Of a DNA stretch of 64,000 nt, positions 25,664-34,548 are shown piece after piece (position 1 is the first letter of the stretch; every line of letters starts with the position of its first letter). The position numbers were made by a program, and so were the translations under genes. Below the pieces are notes generated by a model. That model did not search any database. It was not told the DNA's origin and saw nothing but the letters and a program-made list of their open reading frames with translations. The DNA lies in the NCBI RefSeq assembly GCF_004114915.1, contig NZ_CP022219.1, positions 2,386,501-2,450,500 of the forward strand, given 5' to 3'. This DNA is from Bradyrhizobium guangxiense (lineage in GTDB: Bacteria; Pseudomonadota; Alphaproteobacteria; Rhizobiales; Xanthobacteraceae).

Positions 25664-28212
25664 GTGAGGTGCAACGCTATAGTTCTGTCGGGCTGAGCGA
25701 AGCAGAAGCTCAAGCGAGGCTCGCGGCGGACGGCCCCAACGAATTGCCCCGGCCGGAACGACGCAGTTCCCTGCGCATCGTGGTGGAAGTGCTGCGCGAG
25801 CCGATGCTGCTGCTGTTGCTTTGCGGCGGGCTGATCTACCTCGTGCTCGGCGATCTCAAGGAGGCGCTGATCCTCCTGGCGTTCGGGGCGATGTCCATTG
25901 TGATCACGGTGGTGCAGGAGACCCGGACCGAGCGGGTGCTGGAAGCCTTGCGCGACCTGACCAGCCCGCGCGCGCTGGTGGTGCGGGACGGTGCGCGCAA
26001 GCGGATTGCCGGCCGCGAGGTCGTGCAGGGCGACCTTCTCGTCCTGGGCGAAGGCGATCGCGTTCCCGCCGACGCCGCGCTCGTCGAGGCGCGCGACCTG
26101 CAGATCGACGAGTCCCTGCTGACCGGCGAGTCGGTGCCCGTCCGCAAGAAGACCGCCGACAAGGTCGCTGCGGCCGATCACCGCCCCGGCGGCGAGGATC
26201 AGCCATTCGTGTATTCCGGTTCGCTCGTCGTGCGCGGCGAGGGGCTGGCGCTGGTCGAGGCTACCGGGCCGCGCAGCGAGATCGGGAAGATCGGGCTGTC
26301 GCTGCGCGGCCTGCAGGCCGAGCGGCCGCGGCTTCAGCAACAGACCGCAAGGCTGGTGCGCCTCTGTTTTCTCGGCGGCGCCGTGATCAGCCTGGCCGCC
26401 GTTGCCCTCTACGGCGTCTTGCGCGGCGACTGGCTGCAAGCGCTGCTGGCAGGCGTCGCCATCGGCATGTCGATGCTTCCGGAGGAGTTTGCCGTCGTGC
26501 TCACGGTGTTCATGGCGATGGGCGCGTGGCGGATCTCGCAGGCCCGCGTCCTGACGCGGCGCGCCGCCGCCATCGAGCTCCTCGGCTCGGCGACCGTTCT
26601 GTGCACTGACAAGACCGGAACGCTGACGCAGAACCAGATGTCGGTTGCCGAGCTGCGGCTGCTCGATGGGACTCGCCTGCGTGCGGCCGCGTCCGGACAG
26701 GATCATGTCGGGCCCGAATTCGTCGAGCTGGCGCGCTGTGGGGCGCTGGCGAGCTCTGCGGAGCCGTTCGATCCGATGGAGAAGGCTCTGCATCTGTTTG
26801 CGCGGGGTGTCTTGCGGGAAGGTGATGTGCCGGATGCCGAGCGGACGCTGGTGCGGACCTATGGTCTGCGTCCCGAGCTGCTGGCCATGACCCAGGTTTG
26901 GCGCACATCCGCAGCCGCGCACCTCGTCGCGTGCGCCAAGGGCGCGCCGGAGGCGATTGCGCGGCTGTGCAGGCTGAACGACGCCGACCGGGAGGCCGTG
27001 CAGGCGGCTGTCGGCGCAATGGCGAAGGACGGGCTTCGCGTGCTGGGGATGGCGGTTGCCGCGTGCGAGGACGCTTCACTGCCGACGTCCCAGGAGGCTT
27101 TCGCATTCCGCTTTGTCGGCCTGGTCGGGCTTGCCGATCCGTTGCGGGCTCATGTTCCGGAGGCGGTTCGCGAATGCCGCGCGGCGGGAATCCGCGTCAT
27201 CATGATCACGGGCGACTATCCGGCAACGGCCGTCGCCATTGCGCACCAGGCCGGACTCGACGTCAGCGACATCATGACCGGCGATCAGGTCAAGCAGGCC
27301 GACGATGCGGCGCTCGCGGAGCGCGCCCGACATGTGAACGTGTTCGCGCGGGTCCTGCCGGAGCAGAAGCTGCGGATCGTCCAGGCGATGAAGCGCAACG
27401 GCGAGATCGTCGCGATGACCGGCGACGGCGTCAATGACGCGCCATCCCTGAAGGCTGCCCATATCGGGATTGCGATGGGCGGGCGCGGCACCGATGTCGC
27501 CCGCGAGGCGTCCTCGATCGTCCTGCTCGACGATGACTTCAGCTCCATCGTTGCATCGATCCGCCTCGGGCGCCGGATCTACGACAATCTCCGCAAGGCG
27601 ATGGCCTTCATTTTCGCCGTCCACGTTCCGATCGCGGGGCTTGCCCTGCTTCCGCTGGTGTTCGGGCTGCCCCTGGTTCTTGGTCCCGTTCACATTGCGT
27701 TTCTGGAGCTGATCATCGACCCCGTCTGCTCGCTCGTGTTCGAAGCCGAGCGAGAGGAGCGCGATGTCATGACGCGTCCGCCGCGGCGCGCCGATGGGGA
27801 GCTGTTCTCGTGGGCCTTGGTCGGCTGGAGCGTTCTCCAGGGCATCATGGCATTTGCATTGATCGCCGCGATCTTTGTCGTCGCGCTTCATTCCGGCATG
27901 CCGCCCGATGAGGCGCGAGCGCTCGCCTTCATCGCGCTCGTCGTCTGTGTCGTCGCGCTGGTGCTGGTCAACCGATCCTTCAGCGCATCCTTCTTGTCGG
28001 CCTTCTTCCGTCCGAACCCGGCATTGTTCTGGATCTTCCTGTCGATCGCGCTCGTGCTCGCTGCGGCCTTGTTCTGGCCGCCGGCGTCGGGTCTGTTCCG
28101 TTTTGGTCCGTTGCATCTGGACGATCTAATCGTCACGCTCGGCGCGGGATTGCTGGTGCTCACGCTGCTCGAATTGCTGAAACCGATCTGGGCGCGGCGG
28201 TTGCGATTCTAA
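25660..28212 (+). CDS. P-type cation-transporting ATPase (P2-like)
   Basis: An 850-residue ion pump of the inner membrane. An N-terminal cation-ATPase region opens LSEAEAQARLAADGPNELP. The actuator motif is TGES in LLTGESVPV, the phosphorylation site DKTGTLTQNQ, and the hinge MTGDGVNDAPSLKAAHIGIAMG. About ten membrane helices are expected. The helix-4 ion motif reads PEEFA where relatives usually have PEEFP or PEGLP. There are no N-terminal heavy-metal CxxC motifs, so a P1B metal pump is unlikely. Calcium, magnesium or another cation is possible. The start is GTG, overlapping the stop of the 55-residue membrane gene. Confidence 0.9.
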   Translation: MSEVQRYSSVGLSEAEAQARLAADGPNELPRPERRSSLRIVVEVLREPMLLLLLCGGLIYLVLGDLKEALILLAFGAMSIVITVVQETRTERVLEALRDLTSPRALVVRDGARKRIAGREVVQGDLLVLGEGDRVPADAALVEARDLQIDESLLTGESVPVRKKTADKVAAADHRPGGEDQPFVYSGSLVVRGEGLALVEATGPRSEIGKIGLSLRGLQAERPRLQQQTARLVRLCFLGGAVISLAAVALYGVLRGDWLQALLAGVAIGMSMLPEEFAVVLTVFMAMGAWRISQARVLTRRAAAIELLGSATVLCTDKTGTLTQNQMSVAELRLLDGTRLRAAASGQDHVGPEFVELARCGALASSAEPFDPMEKALHLFARGVLREGDVPDAERTLVRTYGLRPELLAMTQVWRTSAAAHLVACAKGAPEAIARLCRLNDADREAVQAAVGAMAKDGLRVLGMAVAACEDASLPTSQEAFAFRFVGLVGLADPLRAHVPEAVRECRAAGIRVIMITGDYPATAVAIAHQAGLDVSDIMTGDQVKQADDAALAERARHVNVFARVLPEQKLRIVQAMKRNGEIVAMTGDGVNDAPSLKAAHIGIAMGGRGTDVAREASSIVLLDDDFSSIVASIRLGRRIYDNLRKAMAFIFAVHVPIAGLALLPLVFGLPLVLGPVHIAFLELIIDPVCSLVFEAEREERDVMTRPPRRADGELFSWALVGWSVLQGIMAFALIAAIFVVALHSGMPPDEARALAFIALVVCVVALVLVNRSFSASFLSAFFRPNPALFWIFLSIALVLAAALFWPPASGLFRFGPLHLDDLIVTLGAGLLVLTLLELLKPIWARRLRF

Positions 28213-28312
28213 TCCGGGCGGCAGCTCAGTCGTCGCAGTGCGCAGCGGCTGGATCGTCAGCGTCAGGAATTCATGCAGCCAGCGGAAGACGCGTGCGAGA
28301 TGCCGGCGTCAT

Positions 28313-28347
28313 TTCATTGGAATGAATCCAGTCTAAATAGATTCTAC
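28313..28347. promoter_or_regulatory. AT-rich inverted repeats upstream of the siderophore receptor
   Basis: TTCATT-GG-AATGAA (28313-28326) is a perfect 6-base-arm palindrome, and about 10 bases on lies TCTA-AA-TAGA inside an AT-rich run. The position, about 100 bases before a TonB-dependent receptor, suits an iron-responsive operator (Irr- or Fur-type). The sequence does not match a consensus I can state with confidence. Confidence 0.3.
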
Positions 28348-28399
28348 GACACGAGCGCCCAAAAGACTTTGATTATGCGCTCGGAGTCTCTGCATGGTC

Positions 28400-28419
28400 G
28401 TCCCCGTAAATTCGGGGAC
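28400..28419 (+). promoter_or_regulatory. Hairpin 5 bases before the receptor start codon
   Basis: GTCCCCG-TAAATT-CGGGGAC forms a perfect 7-base stem, and its right arm ends 5 bases before ATG 28425. Folded, it would cover the only possible ribosome-binding purines, so it could limit translation of the receptor. Confidence 0.4.
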
Positions 28420-28424
28420 TGGAA

Positions 28425-30731
28425 ATGCTGGAATTCGTGTTTGACGGACGCGCAACGAAGCGCGGACGCGTGTCGGTGCTGTGCGGTCTTCTCGCGCTTC
28501 CTCCGGCCATCGCCTTTGGCGACGATGCGCGAGCCCAGAGCGTGAGTGGAGCATCTGATCTTCCGCCGGTCGTGGTCGAGCAAAGCCGTGCGAACAAGCG
28601 TTCGGTCACGACATCGCGCACCTCGCGATCCCTGGGGGCCCGACGCGCGAGATCGCGCACGGCTGGACAGCCGTCCCAGGCCGGTTCTCAGCCGGCCGCC
28701 GCTGCAATGGAACGCGGCACGGATCCGGTCAGGGGTTTTGTACCCGTCGTCAGCTCGGCTGCGATGAAGTCCGACACGCCCATCCTCGAGACCCCACAAT
28801 CCGTTTCCGTCGTCAGCCGCGACCAGCTCGATGCCCGTTCGGTCACGACGCTGGTCGAAGGTTTGCAGTATGTCGCGGGTCTCGCCATCCAGCCCGGCGG
28901 CAAGGACCCGCGGTTCGACAACGTCTACATCCGCGGCTTCGACAACAATGGCTACGGCGCCTATCGCGACGGACTTCGCGAGGTCGGCGATCCCAACTTC
29001 TTGTCGCTGTTCCGCAACGAGCCCTACGGCTTCGAGCGCATCGACGTCATCAAGGGGCCGAGCTCCGTCATGTACGGGCAGGGCGCGCCGGGCGGCCTCG
29101 TCGACGTCATCAGCAAGCGGCCGACCGACAAGGCCTTTGGCGAGATCGTCGGTCAGTTCGGCAATTACGACCGGTTTCAGGGCGCATTCGATTTCGGCGG
29201 GCCCGCGACCAAGGACGGCACGCTGCTCTACCGGTTGACCGGCGTGTTCCGCGATTCCGACGCGCAGATCGCCAACTTCTCGAATTTCGTGAAGGACAAC
29301 CGGACCTATATCGCTCCCGGCGTGACCTGGAAGCCGACCAACGACACCACGCTGACCATTCTCGCCGACTATACCCACGATCTGACCGGCAACGCCTTTC
29401 CGCTGTCTATGGCTCATCTCAGCGGCGGAAAGGTCACCGGTATCACGGCGCTGCCGCTGTTCCTCGGTGACCCCAGCTACAACAGGTTCGACCAGGAGCA
29501 GGAGCGCGTCGGCTATCAGTTCGAGCATCGGTTCAGCAACAATCTGATCTTCGAATCGAAGGCTCGCTACGGCCACACCGAGCTCGACTATCGCTATCTG
29601 ACGTTCATCGGAACTCCGCTTGATACGACGACGGTCTTTCCGCGTCGCGCGATGCGCATCCAGGAGCAAGTCGATACCCTGTCGACCGACAACCACCTGA
29701 TTAGCAAGTTCGGCACGGGGCCGCTTCAGCACACGGTGGTCTCCGGCGTCGACTATCTGACGTTCAACATGACGGACCGGACCTATTCCGGAATTGCGCC
29801 GTCGCTCAGCAAGATCAATCCAGTCTACGACCAAGCCATCGCGGTTCCGACTACGGTCGTCACTCCATCAGCGAACCAGACGATCGACCAGGTGGGCGTC
29901 TATGTGCAGGACCAGATGAAGATCCAGAACTGGATCTTTACATTGGGCGGACGTTACGACGCCTCCGAGCAGAACACCTACGCCTTGGCGACCAACAAGA
30001 CCACCGACACCAAGGACACCGCCTTTACCAAGCGAGGCGCCGTCTCCTACGTGTTCGATTCCGGCGTGGCACCTTACTACAGCTACTCGGAATCCTTCCT
30101 GCCGACCCCGGGCACGGACTTTTCGGGCAGCCCGTTCAAGCCGACGACGGCGCAGCAGCATGAGATCGGCGTTAAATACCAGCCGTCGCGAACCCTGTTG
30201 ATGACGGTGGCGCTGTATGACCTGACGCGGCAAAACTCACTCACGAGCGATCCATCGCATCTCGGCTTCTCGGTCCAGCTCGGCGAGGTGAACTCGCGTG
30301 GTATCGAGTTCGAGACGCTGGCGCAGATCGTGCCCGGGCTAAACCTCGTGGCGACCTACACCAATCAGGATGTGAAGGTGACCCAAACCACCGCTGCCGC
30401 TGACCTCGGCAAGGTGCCGACGCTGGTGGCCCGCCAGATGGCGTCGGCCTATCTCGACTACACGATCCAGGGTGGGACGTGGGACGGTTGGGGTCTTGGC
30501 GGCGGCGTCCGCTACAACGGACCGACCTTTGCCGACACCACCAACACCATCGTCAACGAAGGTTACGTCGTGTTCGATGCTGGCCTGCATTATCGCCAGC
30601 CGAAGGGCGTGAACCTGGCGCTGAACGTGAAGAACATCGCCGACCGTGTCACGCTTGCCTGCACGACGAGTGGCGGCTGCCAATACACCAGCCCGCGCAC
30701 CATCACGGGCACGGTCAGCTATCGCTGGTAG
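28425..30731 (+). CDS. TonB-dependent ferric-siderophore (ferrichrome-type) receptor
   Basis: A 768-residue outer-membrane receptor of the FhuA/FhuE class. The signal peptide ends near residue 38 (DDARAQ). A TonB-box-like DLPPVVVEQ follows, then an unusual low-complexity R/S/A-rich linker of about 50 residues. The plug domain starts at DTPILETPQSVSVVSRDQL and includes VYIRGFDNNGYGAYRDGLRE and the IDVIKGPSSVMYGQGAPGG signature. The barrel ends in VSYRW with a terminal aromatic. The late cysteine pair (LACTTSGGCQY) is typical of hydroxamate receptors. It heads an operon with a PepSY protein and a 69-residue membrane protein. No FecA-type signalling domain is present. Confidence 0.92.
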   Translation: MLEFVFDGRATKRGRVSVLCGLLALPPAIAFGDDARAQSVSGASDLPPVVVEQSRANKRSVTTSRTSRSLGARRARSRTAGQPSQAGSQPAAAAMERGTDPVRGFVPVVSSAAMKSDTPILETPQSVSVVSRDQLDARSVTTLVEGLQYVAGLAIQPGGKDPRFDNVYIRGFDNNGYGAYRDGLREVGDPNFLSLFRNEPYGFERIDVIKGPSSVMYGQGAPGGLVDVISKRPTDKAFGEIVGQFGNYDRFQGAFDFGGPATKDGTLLYRLTGVFRDSDAQIANFSNFVKDNRTYIAPGVTWKPTNDTTLTILADYTHDLTGNAFPLSMAHLSGGKVTGITALPLFLGDPSYNRFDQEQERVGYQFEHRFSNNLIFESKARYGHTELDYRYLTFIGTPLDTTTVFPRRAMRIQEQVDTLSTDNHLISKFGTGPLQHTVVSGVDYLTFNMTDRTYSGIAPSLSKINPVYDQAIAVPTTVVTPSANQTIDQVGVYVQDQMKIQNWIFTLGGRYDASEQNTYALATNKTTDTKDTAFTKRGAVSYVFDSGVAPYYSYSESFLPTPGTDFSGSPFKPTTAQQHEIGVKYQPSRTLLMTVALYDLTRQNSLTSDPSHLGFSVQLGEVNSRGIEFETLAQIVPGLNLVATYTNQDVKVTQTTAAADLGKVPTLVARQMASAYLDYTIQGGTWDGWGLGGGVRYNGPTFADTTNTIVNEGYVVFDAGLHYRQPKGVNLALNVKNIADRVTLACTTSGGCQYTSPRTITGTVSYRW

Positions 30732-30739
30732 GGATCGTC

Positions 30740-31888
30740 ATGGTTCAGGCACGCACGATCCGCCTATGGTCCCGCATTCACACCGGGACCTCGCTGGTGT
30801 GCATGCTGTTCCTGCTGATGCTGTGCGTGACGGGGCTTCCGCTGGTCTTTCACGACGAGATCGACGATCTGCTCGAGGACGAGATTGCGGCGCCCGTCAT
30901 GCCGGAGGGTACGGCGCGGCTTTCGCTCGACCGGATGATCGCCGCGGCTCAGACCCGGTTTCCCGGTCAGTATGTCCTGCTTCTCAATCTGAAGCAGACG
31001 GAGCCGCTGGTGACGGTCGCGGTTTCTCCGACCGCTGTTCCGGCACCTGGTAACTTCCATCGCCTCACGCTCGATGCCCGGACGGCCAAGGTGCTCGGGG
31101 AGGAAGCGCCGCATCAGGATGTCATGGACATCGTGTTGCGCATTCACAAGGACATGTTCGCAGGTCTGCCTGGCGAATTGTTTCTCGGTGCGATGGGGCT
31201 TGTTTTCGCCGCGTCGATCATATCGGGTGTGATCGTGTATTGGCCGTTCATGCGACGGCTCGAATTCGGTACGATCCGCCGGCGGTCGTCGCCTCGCGCC
31301 AAATGGCTCGACACCCATAATCTCCTCGGCATCGTCACCGTGACCTGGACGATGGTCGTCGGCCTCACCGGCATGATCAACACGCTGGCGACGCCGCTGT
31401 TTGATTTGTGGCGTGCGCAGTTGATCCCGGTCTTGCTGGCGCCTCATCTCGGCAAGCCCGTGGCTCCGATCCCTTCGGTCCAGGCCGCCGTCGACCTCGT
31501 TCGCGCCAGATTTCCCGATCGTTTGGTCACCTCGGTGACGATGCCGACATCGGCGCGCTTCGGCAGTCCGCAGCACCTCGTGGTCTGGACCAAGGGCGCG
31601 ACGCCCTTCACGGCGCGCATGCTCCAGCCGATGCTGGTCGACGCCAATGACGGCAGGACGATCGTGGCCCCCGAGGTGCCCTGGTATCTGAAGACGCTTC
31701 AGGTCTCGCGTCCGCTGCATTTCGGCGACTATGGCGGGCTTCCGCTGAAGATCATCTGGGCGCTGCTGGACGTCATCGCGATCGTCGTGCTCGTCAGCGG
31801 AATCTATCTCTGGGTGGCAAGGCGAAAGCCCTCCGTGCGCCGCAAGCTGCTCGATGCCGGCGGCCCGACCGCGGCGGTCGGCGCTTAG
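30740..31888 (+). CDS. PepSY-domain transmembrane protein (putative ferric-siderophore reductase)
   Basis: A 382-residue inner-membrane protein with about four helices and two periplasmic PepSY-like segments. The first helix reads SRIHTGTSLVCMLFLLMLCVTGLPLVFHDE, with conserved histidines that in relatives bind haem. HKDMFAGLPGELFLGAMGLVF and WLDTHNLLGIVTVTWTMVVGLTG supply further conserved histidines. It starts 8 bases after the receptor stop. Such proteins beside TonB receptors are thought to reduce ferric siderophores after uptake. The role here is inferred from position and histidine pattern. Confidence 0.85.
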   Translation: MVQARTIRLWSRIHTGTSLVCMLFLLMLCVTGLPLVFHDEIDDLLEDEIAAPVMPEGTARLSLDRMIAAAQTRFPGQYVLLLNLKQTEPLVTVAVSPTAVPAPGNFHRLTLDARTAKVLGEEAPHQDVMDIVLRIHKDMFAGLPGELFLGAMGLVFAASIISGVIVYWPFMRRLEFGTIRRRSSPRAKWLDTHNLLGIVTVTWTMVVGLTGMINTLATPLFDLWRAQLIPVLLAPHLGKPVAPIPSVQAAVDLVRARFPDRLVTSVTMPTSARFGSPQHLVVWTKGATPFTARMLQPMLVDANDGRTIVAPEVPWYLKTLQVSRPLHFGDYGGLPLKIIWALLDVIAIVVLVSGIYLWVARRKPSVRRKLLDAGGPTAAVGA

Positions 31889-31891
31889 CCC

Positions 31892-32101
31892 ATGGCCACT
31901 CCCGCCCCGAACCAGCCTCGTGTTCACAGGAGCGCATGGGACGTCTTCCGCATCCCACTCCTGGTCGACGTCGCCTGCGGCCTGGGACTGGGGTTCGCGC
32001 TGGTCGGAGATGGCGTGTGGGACGGACTCTCCTGGCTGGCATTGTCGTTGCCGATCGTTCTGACGATCGTCTGCTGGTGCCGCGCGAATGATCCGCGCTG
32101 A
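31892..32101 (+). CDS. 69-residue membrane protein of the siderophore operon
   Basis: Starts 3 bases after the PepSY stop, so it belongs to the same operon. It has two hydrophobic stretches (PLLVDVACGLGLGFALV and LSWLALSLPIVLTIVCWC) with polar ends. Small two-helix proteins of this kind commonly follow PepSY genes; the function is unknown. The stop lies 3 bases before the end of the convergent MgtC-like gene. Confidence 0.75.
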   Translation: MATPAPNQPRVHRSAWDVFRIPLLVDVACGLGLGFALVGDGVWDGLSWLALSLPIVLTIVCWCRANDPR

Positions 32102-32104
32102 GGG

Positions 32105-32620
32105 TCACGGCCGGCGATCGGGCTCCGACAGATGGTGCTCCTCGATATCGTAGCCGACCTCGTGTCTCTCGTCCTTGCCGCCAAGCATCCGATGCAGCCA
32201 GCGTTCGACCCGGCGGCCGATCGTGAGCAGAACGAAGGCGAAGGCCAGCGCGATCAGGACGATCTTCCATTGCCCGGCGCCGCAGGCAATGCCGAGACAG
32301 GCGGCGAGAAAGGTGCAGGCCGCGCTGGTCAGGCCCCGCACGCGAAAACGGTCGCTCTCGTGGACGATGACGCCAGCCCCGAGAAAGCCGATCCCGGTCA
32401 GGATGCCCTGGATCACACGGCTCGCCGCATCGGTGATCTTGCCGGGTTCGGCAAATTGGACCGCAAGCAGCACGACGGTTGCGGTGGAGAGCCCGACGAT
32501 GCCGAGCGTCTTCAGCCCGATCGGCTTGCCGTGCAGGTCGCGGTTCAGGCCGATCGCACTGCCGGCGAGCGTGGCGCTGCCGAGGCGCAGCAAAATTTCG
32601 GGCCAATCCAGCTCGATCAT
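32105..32620 (-). CDS. MgtC/SapB-family membrane protein
   Basis: A 171-residue inner-membrane protein. The family marks are IGLNRDLHGKPIGLKT, GILTGIGFLGAGVIVHE and VRGLTSAACTFLAACLGIACG, spread over four to five helices. MgtC proteins help survival in low magnesium and modulate the F-ATPase in intracellular pathogens; this one has only the membrane domain, without the C-terminal ACT-like part. ATG 32620 (MIELDWPEILLRL) was chosen because the upstream extension is arginine-rich and unlike the family. Confidence 0.87.
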   Translation of the reverse strand: MIELDWPEILLRLGSATLAGSAIGLNRDLHGKPIGLKTLGIVGLSTATVVLLAVQFAEPGKITDAASRVIQGILTGIGFLGAGVIVHESDRFRVRGLTSAACTFLAACLGIACGAGQWKIVLIALAFAFVLLTIGRRVERWLHRMLGGKDERHEVGYDIEEHHLSEPDRRP

Positions 32621-32790
32621 ATCTTGTCCGTCATCTCGTCGGCCGCGTCCCATGAGATCGTATGCCGGCTTGCTGTGGCAAGGGACGCCGGGTTCGCGCC
32701 GGCGAAACATAGTCTATGCGGGCGAGAGGCTCAACGCGGTGCGCAAGCCGGGGGCATGATACTGTAATTTGCGGAAGTGGTGTCCGCCCC

Positions 32791-34548
32791 TTACCGCAGC
32801 GGCTTCTTCAGCAGCGAGAAGCGGTCGGGGTCGAGGCCCATCGACGGCTGCAGCATCGGGGCTTCGACGCTGGACATGGTCTTGGCGGGCGGGGCCGAGA
32901 ACACCGGATCGTTCGGCACGTCGCGCTGCGAGGTGGCACCGCGCCAGCGCTCGAGCACGGCGCTGACGAAATGCATGTCGTGGCCCGAGGTGACGGACGG
33001 CACGCTCGAGATGGTGGCTTCGCCGCGCGGCAATTGATGCGGCGGTACTTCCTTGAAGCGCAGGCGGGTCGGCAGCGCGACGCCTTCGCCGAAGGCCAGC
33101 ACTTCACGCGTTCCGAGCGAGGGCACGAAGGAGAGCAGGTTCGCGGCCGCATCCGACACCGCGGCGCGCAGCAGTGCCTGGTCGCGGTCGTTGGCAAGAC
33201 GCATCGTGAACAGCGTGTTGCACTGGGAGATGATGGTGGCGTCGAGCTCGGCCGGACGCTGGGTGATGAGACCGAGATAGACGCCGTATTTGCGGCCTTC
33301 CTTGGCGATGCGCGAGACCGCCTTGCGGGTCGGCCCGAAGCCGATGTTGCGGTCGGCAGAGGCGTAGCGATGCGCTTCCTCGCACACGAACAGCAGCGGC
33401 GAGACCCCGTCGCTCCACAGGCCGAAGTCGAACGCCATGCGACAGAGCACCGAGACGACGGAATCGATGACTTCTGCCGGGAAGCCGGCGAGTTGCATCA
33501 CCGTCATCGGCTTGCCGTTCGCGGGGAGGCGGAACAGATGGCTGATGACCTCGGCCATGGTGTCGCCGCCGACATTGGCGTTGTCGAACATGAAGGCGTA
33601 GCGCGGGTCGTTGCGCACCGCCTCGATGCGCGAGATCAGCTTGTGATAGATGATGCGCGATGAGCGGTTCTCGAGCTTGCCCATGCGCTCGTCGATCAGC
33701 GACAGCAGGTCGACCAGACGATAGGGCACCGGCGTGTCGACGGTGTAGCCGACCTGCTTGGGATCGATGCGCTTGAGGCCGATGCGGTCGGCGTTCTGGT
33801 ACTGGGTGTAGACGCCCTTGGCGAGCGGGATCACCTCGGCGAGAATGTCGAGCTCTTCCGGCACGCCGGCGCGGCCGCCGAACAGCACGTCGACGATTTC
33901 CTCGAAATTGAACAGCCAGAACGGCAGCTTCAGGTTCCGCGGGTTCAGCACCAGCGCGCGGTCGCCGAAGCAGCGGCCATATTCGTTGTGCACGTCGAGC
34001 AGGAAGATGCGCAGGTTCGGACGCGCCTTCAGGATCTCGTTGAGCAGCAGCGACACGCCGGTGGATTTGCCGACGCCGGTCGATCCCAGCACCGCAAAAT
34101 GCTTGGACAGCATTTCCTCGACGTCGACATAGGCGACCACCGAGCGGTCCTGCTGCAGGAAGCCGACATTGATCTGGTCCGAGCCGGTCGGTGCGTAGAT
34201 CGTGCGCAGCTCCTGGCTCGTGATCAGATCGACGGCGTCGCCGATGGTCGGATAATTGGTGACGCCGCGCTGGAATTTCGGCTTGTCGCTGGCATTGAGG
34301 ATCTCGCCGAGCAAGTCGACCGAGGCGATCGCGATGTAATTGTCCGCGCCCGACAGATTCTCGCAGGACACCTCGGTGATCATCGCGACGATGACCGAGC
34401 TGGCGCAGCGAATGCTGACAAAGCGGCCGACGGTCGCACGAACTTCCGAGATCGGCATCTGGCCGGTCGCCAACAGCCCGACCCGGGCGAGCGATCCACG
34501 TACCGAAATCACGCGTCCAAAGGATGTCACGATCAATGAACCGGGCAA
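32791..34548 (-). CDS. HerA/FtsK-like ATPase with HAS-barrel (DUF87 type)
   Basis: A 585-residue ATPase of the HerA type. The N-terminal 130 residues form a beta-rich HAS-barrel-like part. Walker A is GSTGVGKST (about 157-165), followed by FLLDVHNEYGRCFGD. Walker B is LLFVCEEAHRY, and the sensor region GLITQRPAELDATIISQCNTLF is typical. HerA proteins are hexameric DNA pumps that work with the nuclease NurA, or as defence components. Neither a NurA nor another nuclease gene is adjacent. The start is uncertain: TTG 34548 opens the frame, and other TTG or GTG codons lie shortly inside. Confidence 0.85.
   Translation of the reverse strand: MPGSLIVTSFGRVISVRGSLARVGLLATGQMPISEVRATVGRFVSIRCASSVIVAMITEVSCENLSGADNYIAIASVDLLGEILNASDKPKFQRGVTNYPTIGDAVDLITSQELRTIYAPTGSDQINVGFLQQDRSVVAYVDVEEMLSKHFAVLGSTGVGKSTGVSLLLNEILKARPNLRIFLLDVHNEYGRCFGDRALVLNPRNLKLPFWLFNFEEIVDVLFGGRAGVPEELDILAEVIPLAKGVYTQYQNADRIGLKRIDPKQVGYTVDTPVPYRLVDLLSLIDERMGKLENRSSRIIYHKLISRIEAVRNDPRYAFMFDNANVGGDTMAEVISHLFRLPANGKPMTVMQLAGFPAEVIDSVVSVLCRMAFDFGLWSDGVSPLLFVCEEAHRYASADRNIGFGPTRKAVSRIAKEGRKYGVYLGLITQRPAELDATIISQCNTLFTMRLANDRDQALLRAAVSDAAANLLSFVPSLGTREVLAFGEGVALPTRLRFKEVPPHQLPRGEATISSVPSVTSGHDMHFVSAVLERWRGATSQRDVPNDPVFSAPPAKTMSSVEAPMLQPSMGLDPDRFSLLKKPLR

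Noticed and set aside
25471..26922. A 483-residue minus-strand frame over the P-type ATPase start
   Set aside because: Low-complexity R/Q/H-rich shadow; the plus strand holds all ATPase motifs.
28273..28545. A 90-residue plus frame upstream of and overlapping the siderophore receptor start
   Set aside because: Its composition is irregular, it overlaps the receptor's signal peptide in another frame, and it covers the presumed promoter.
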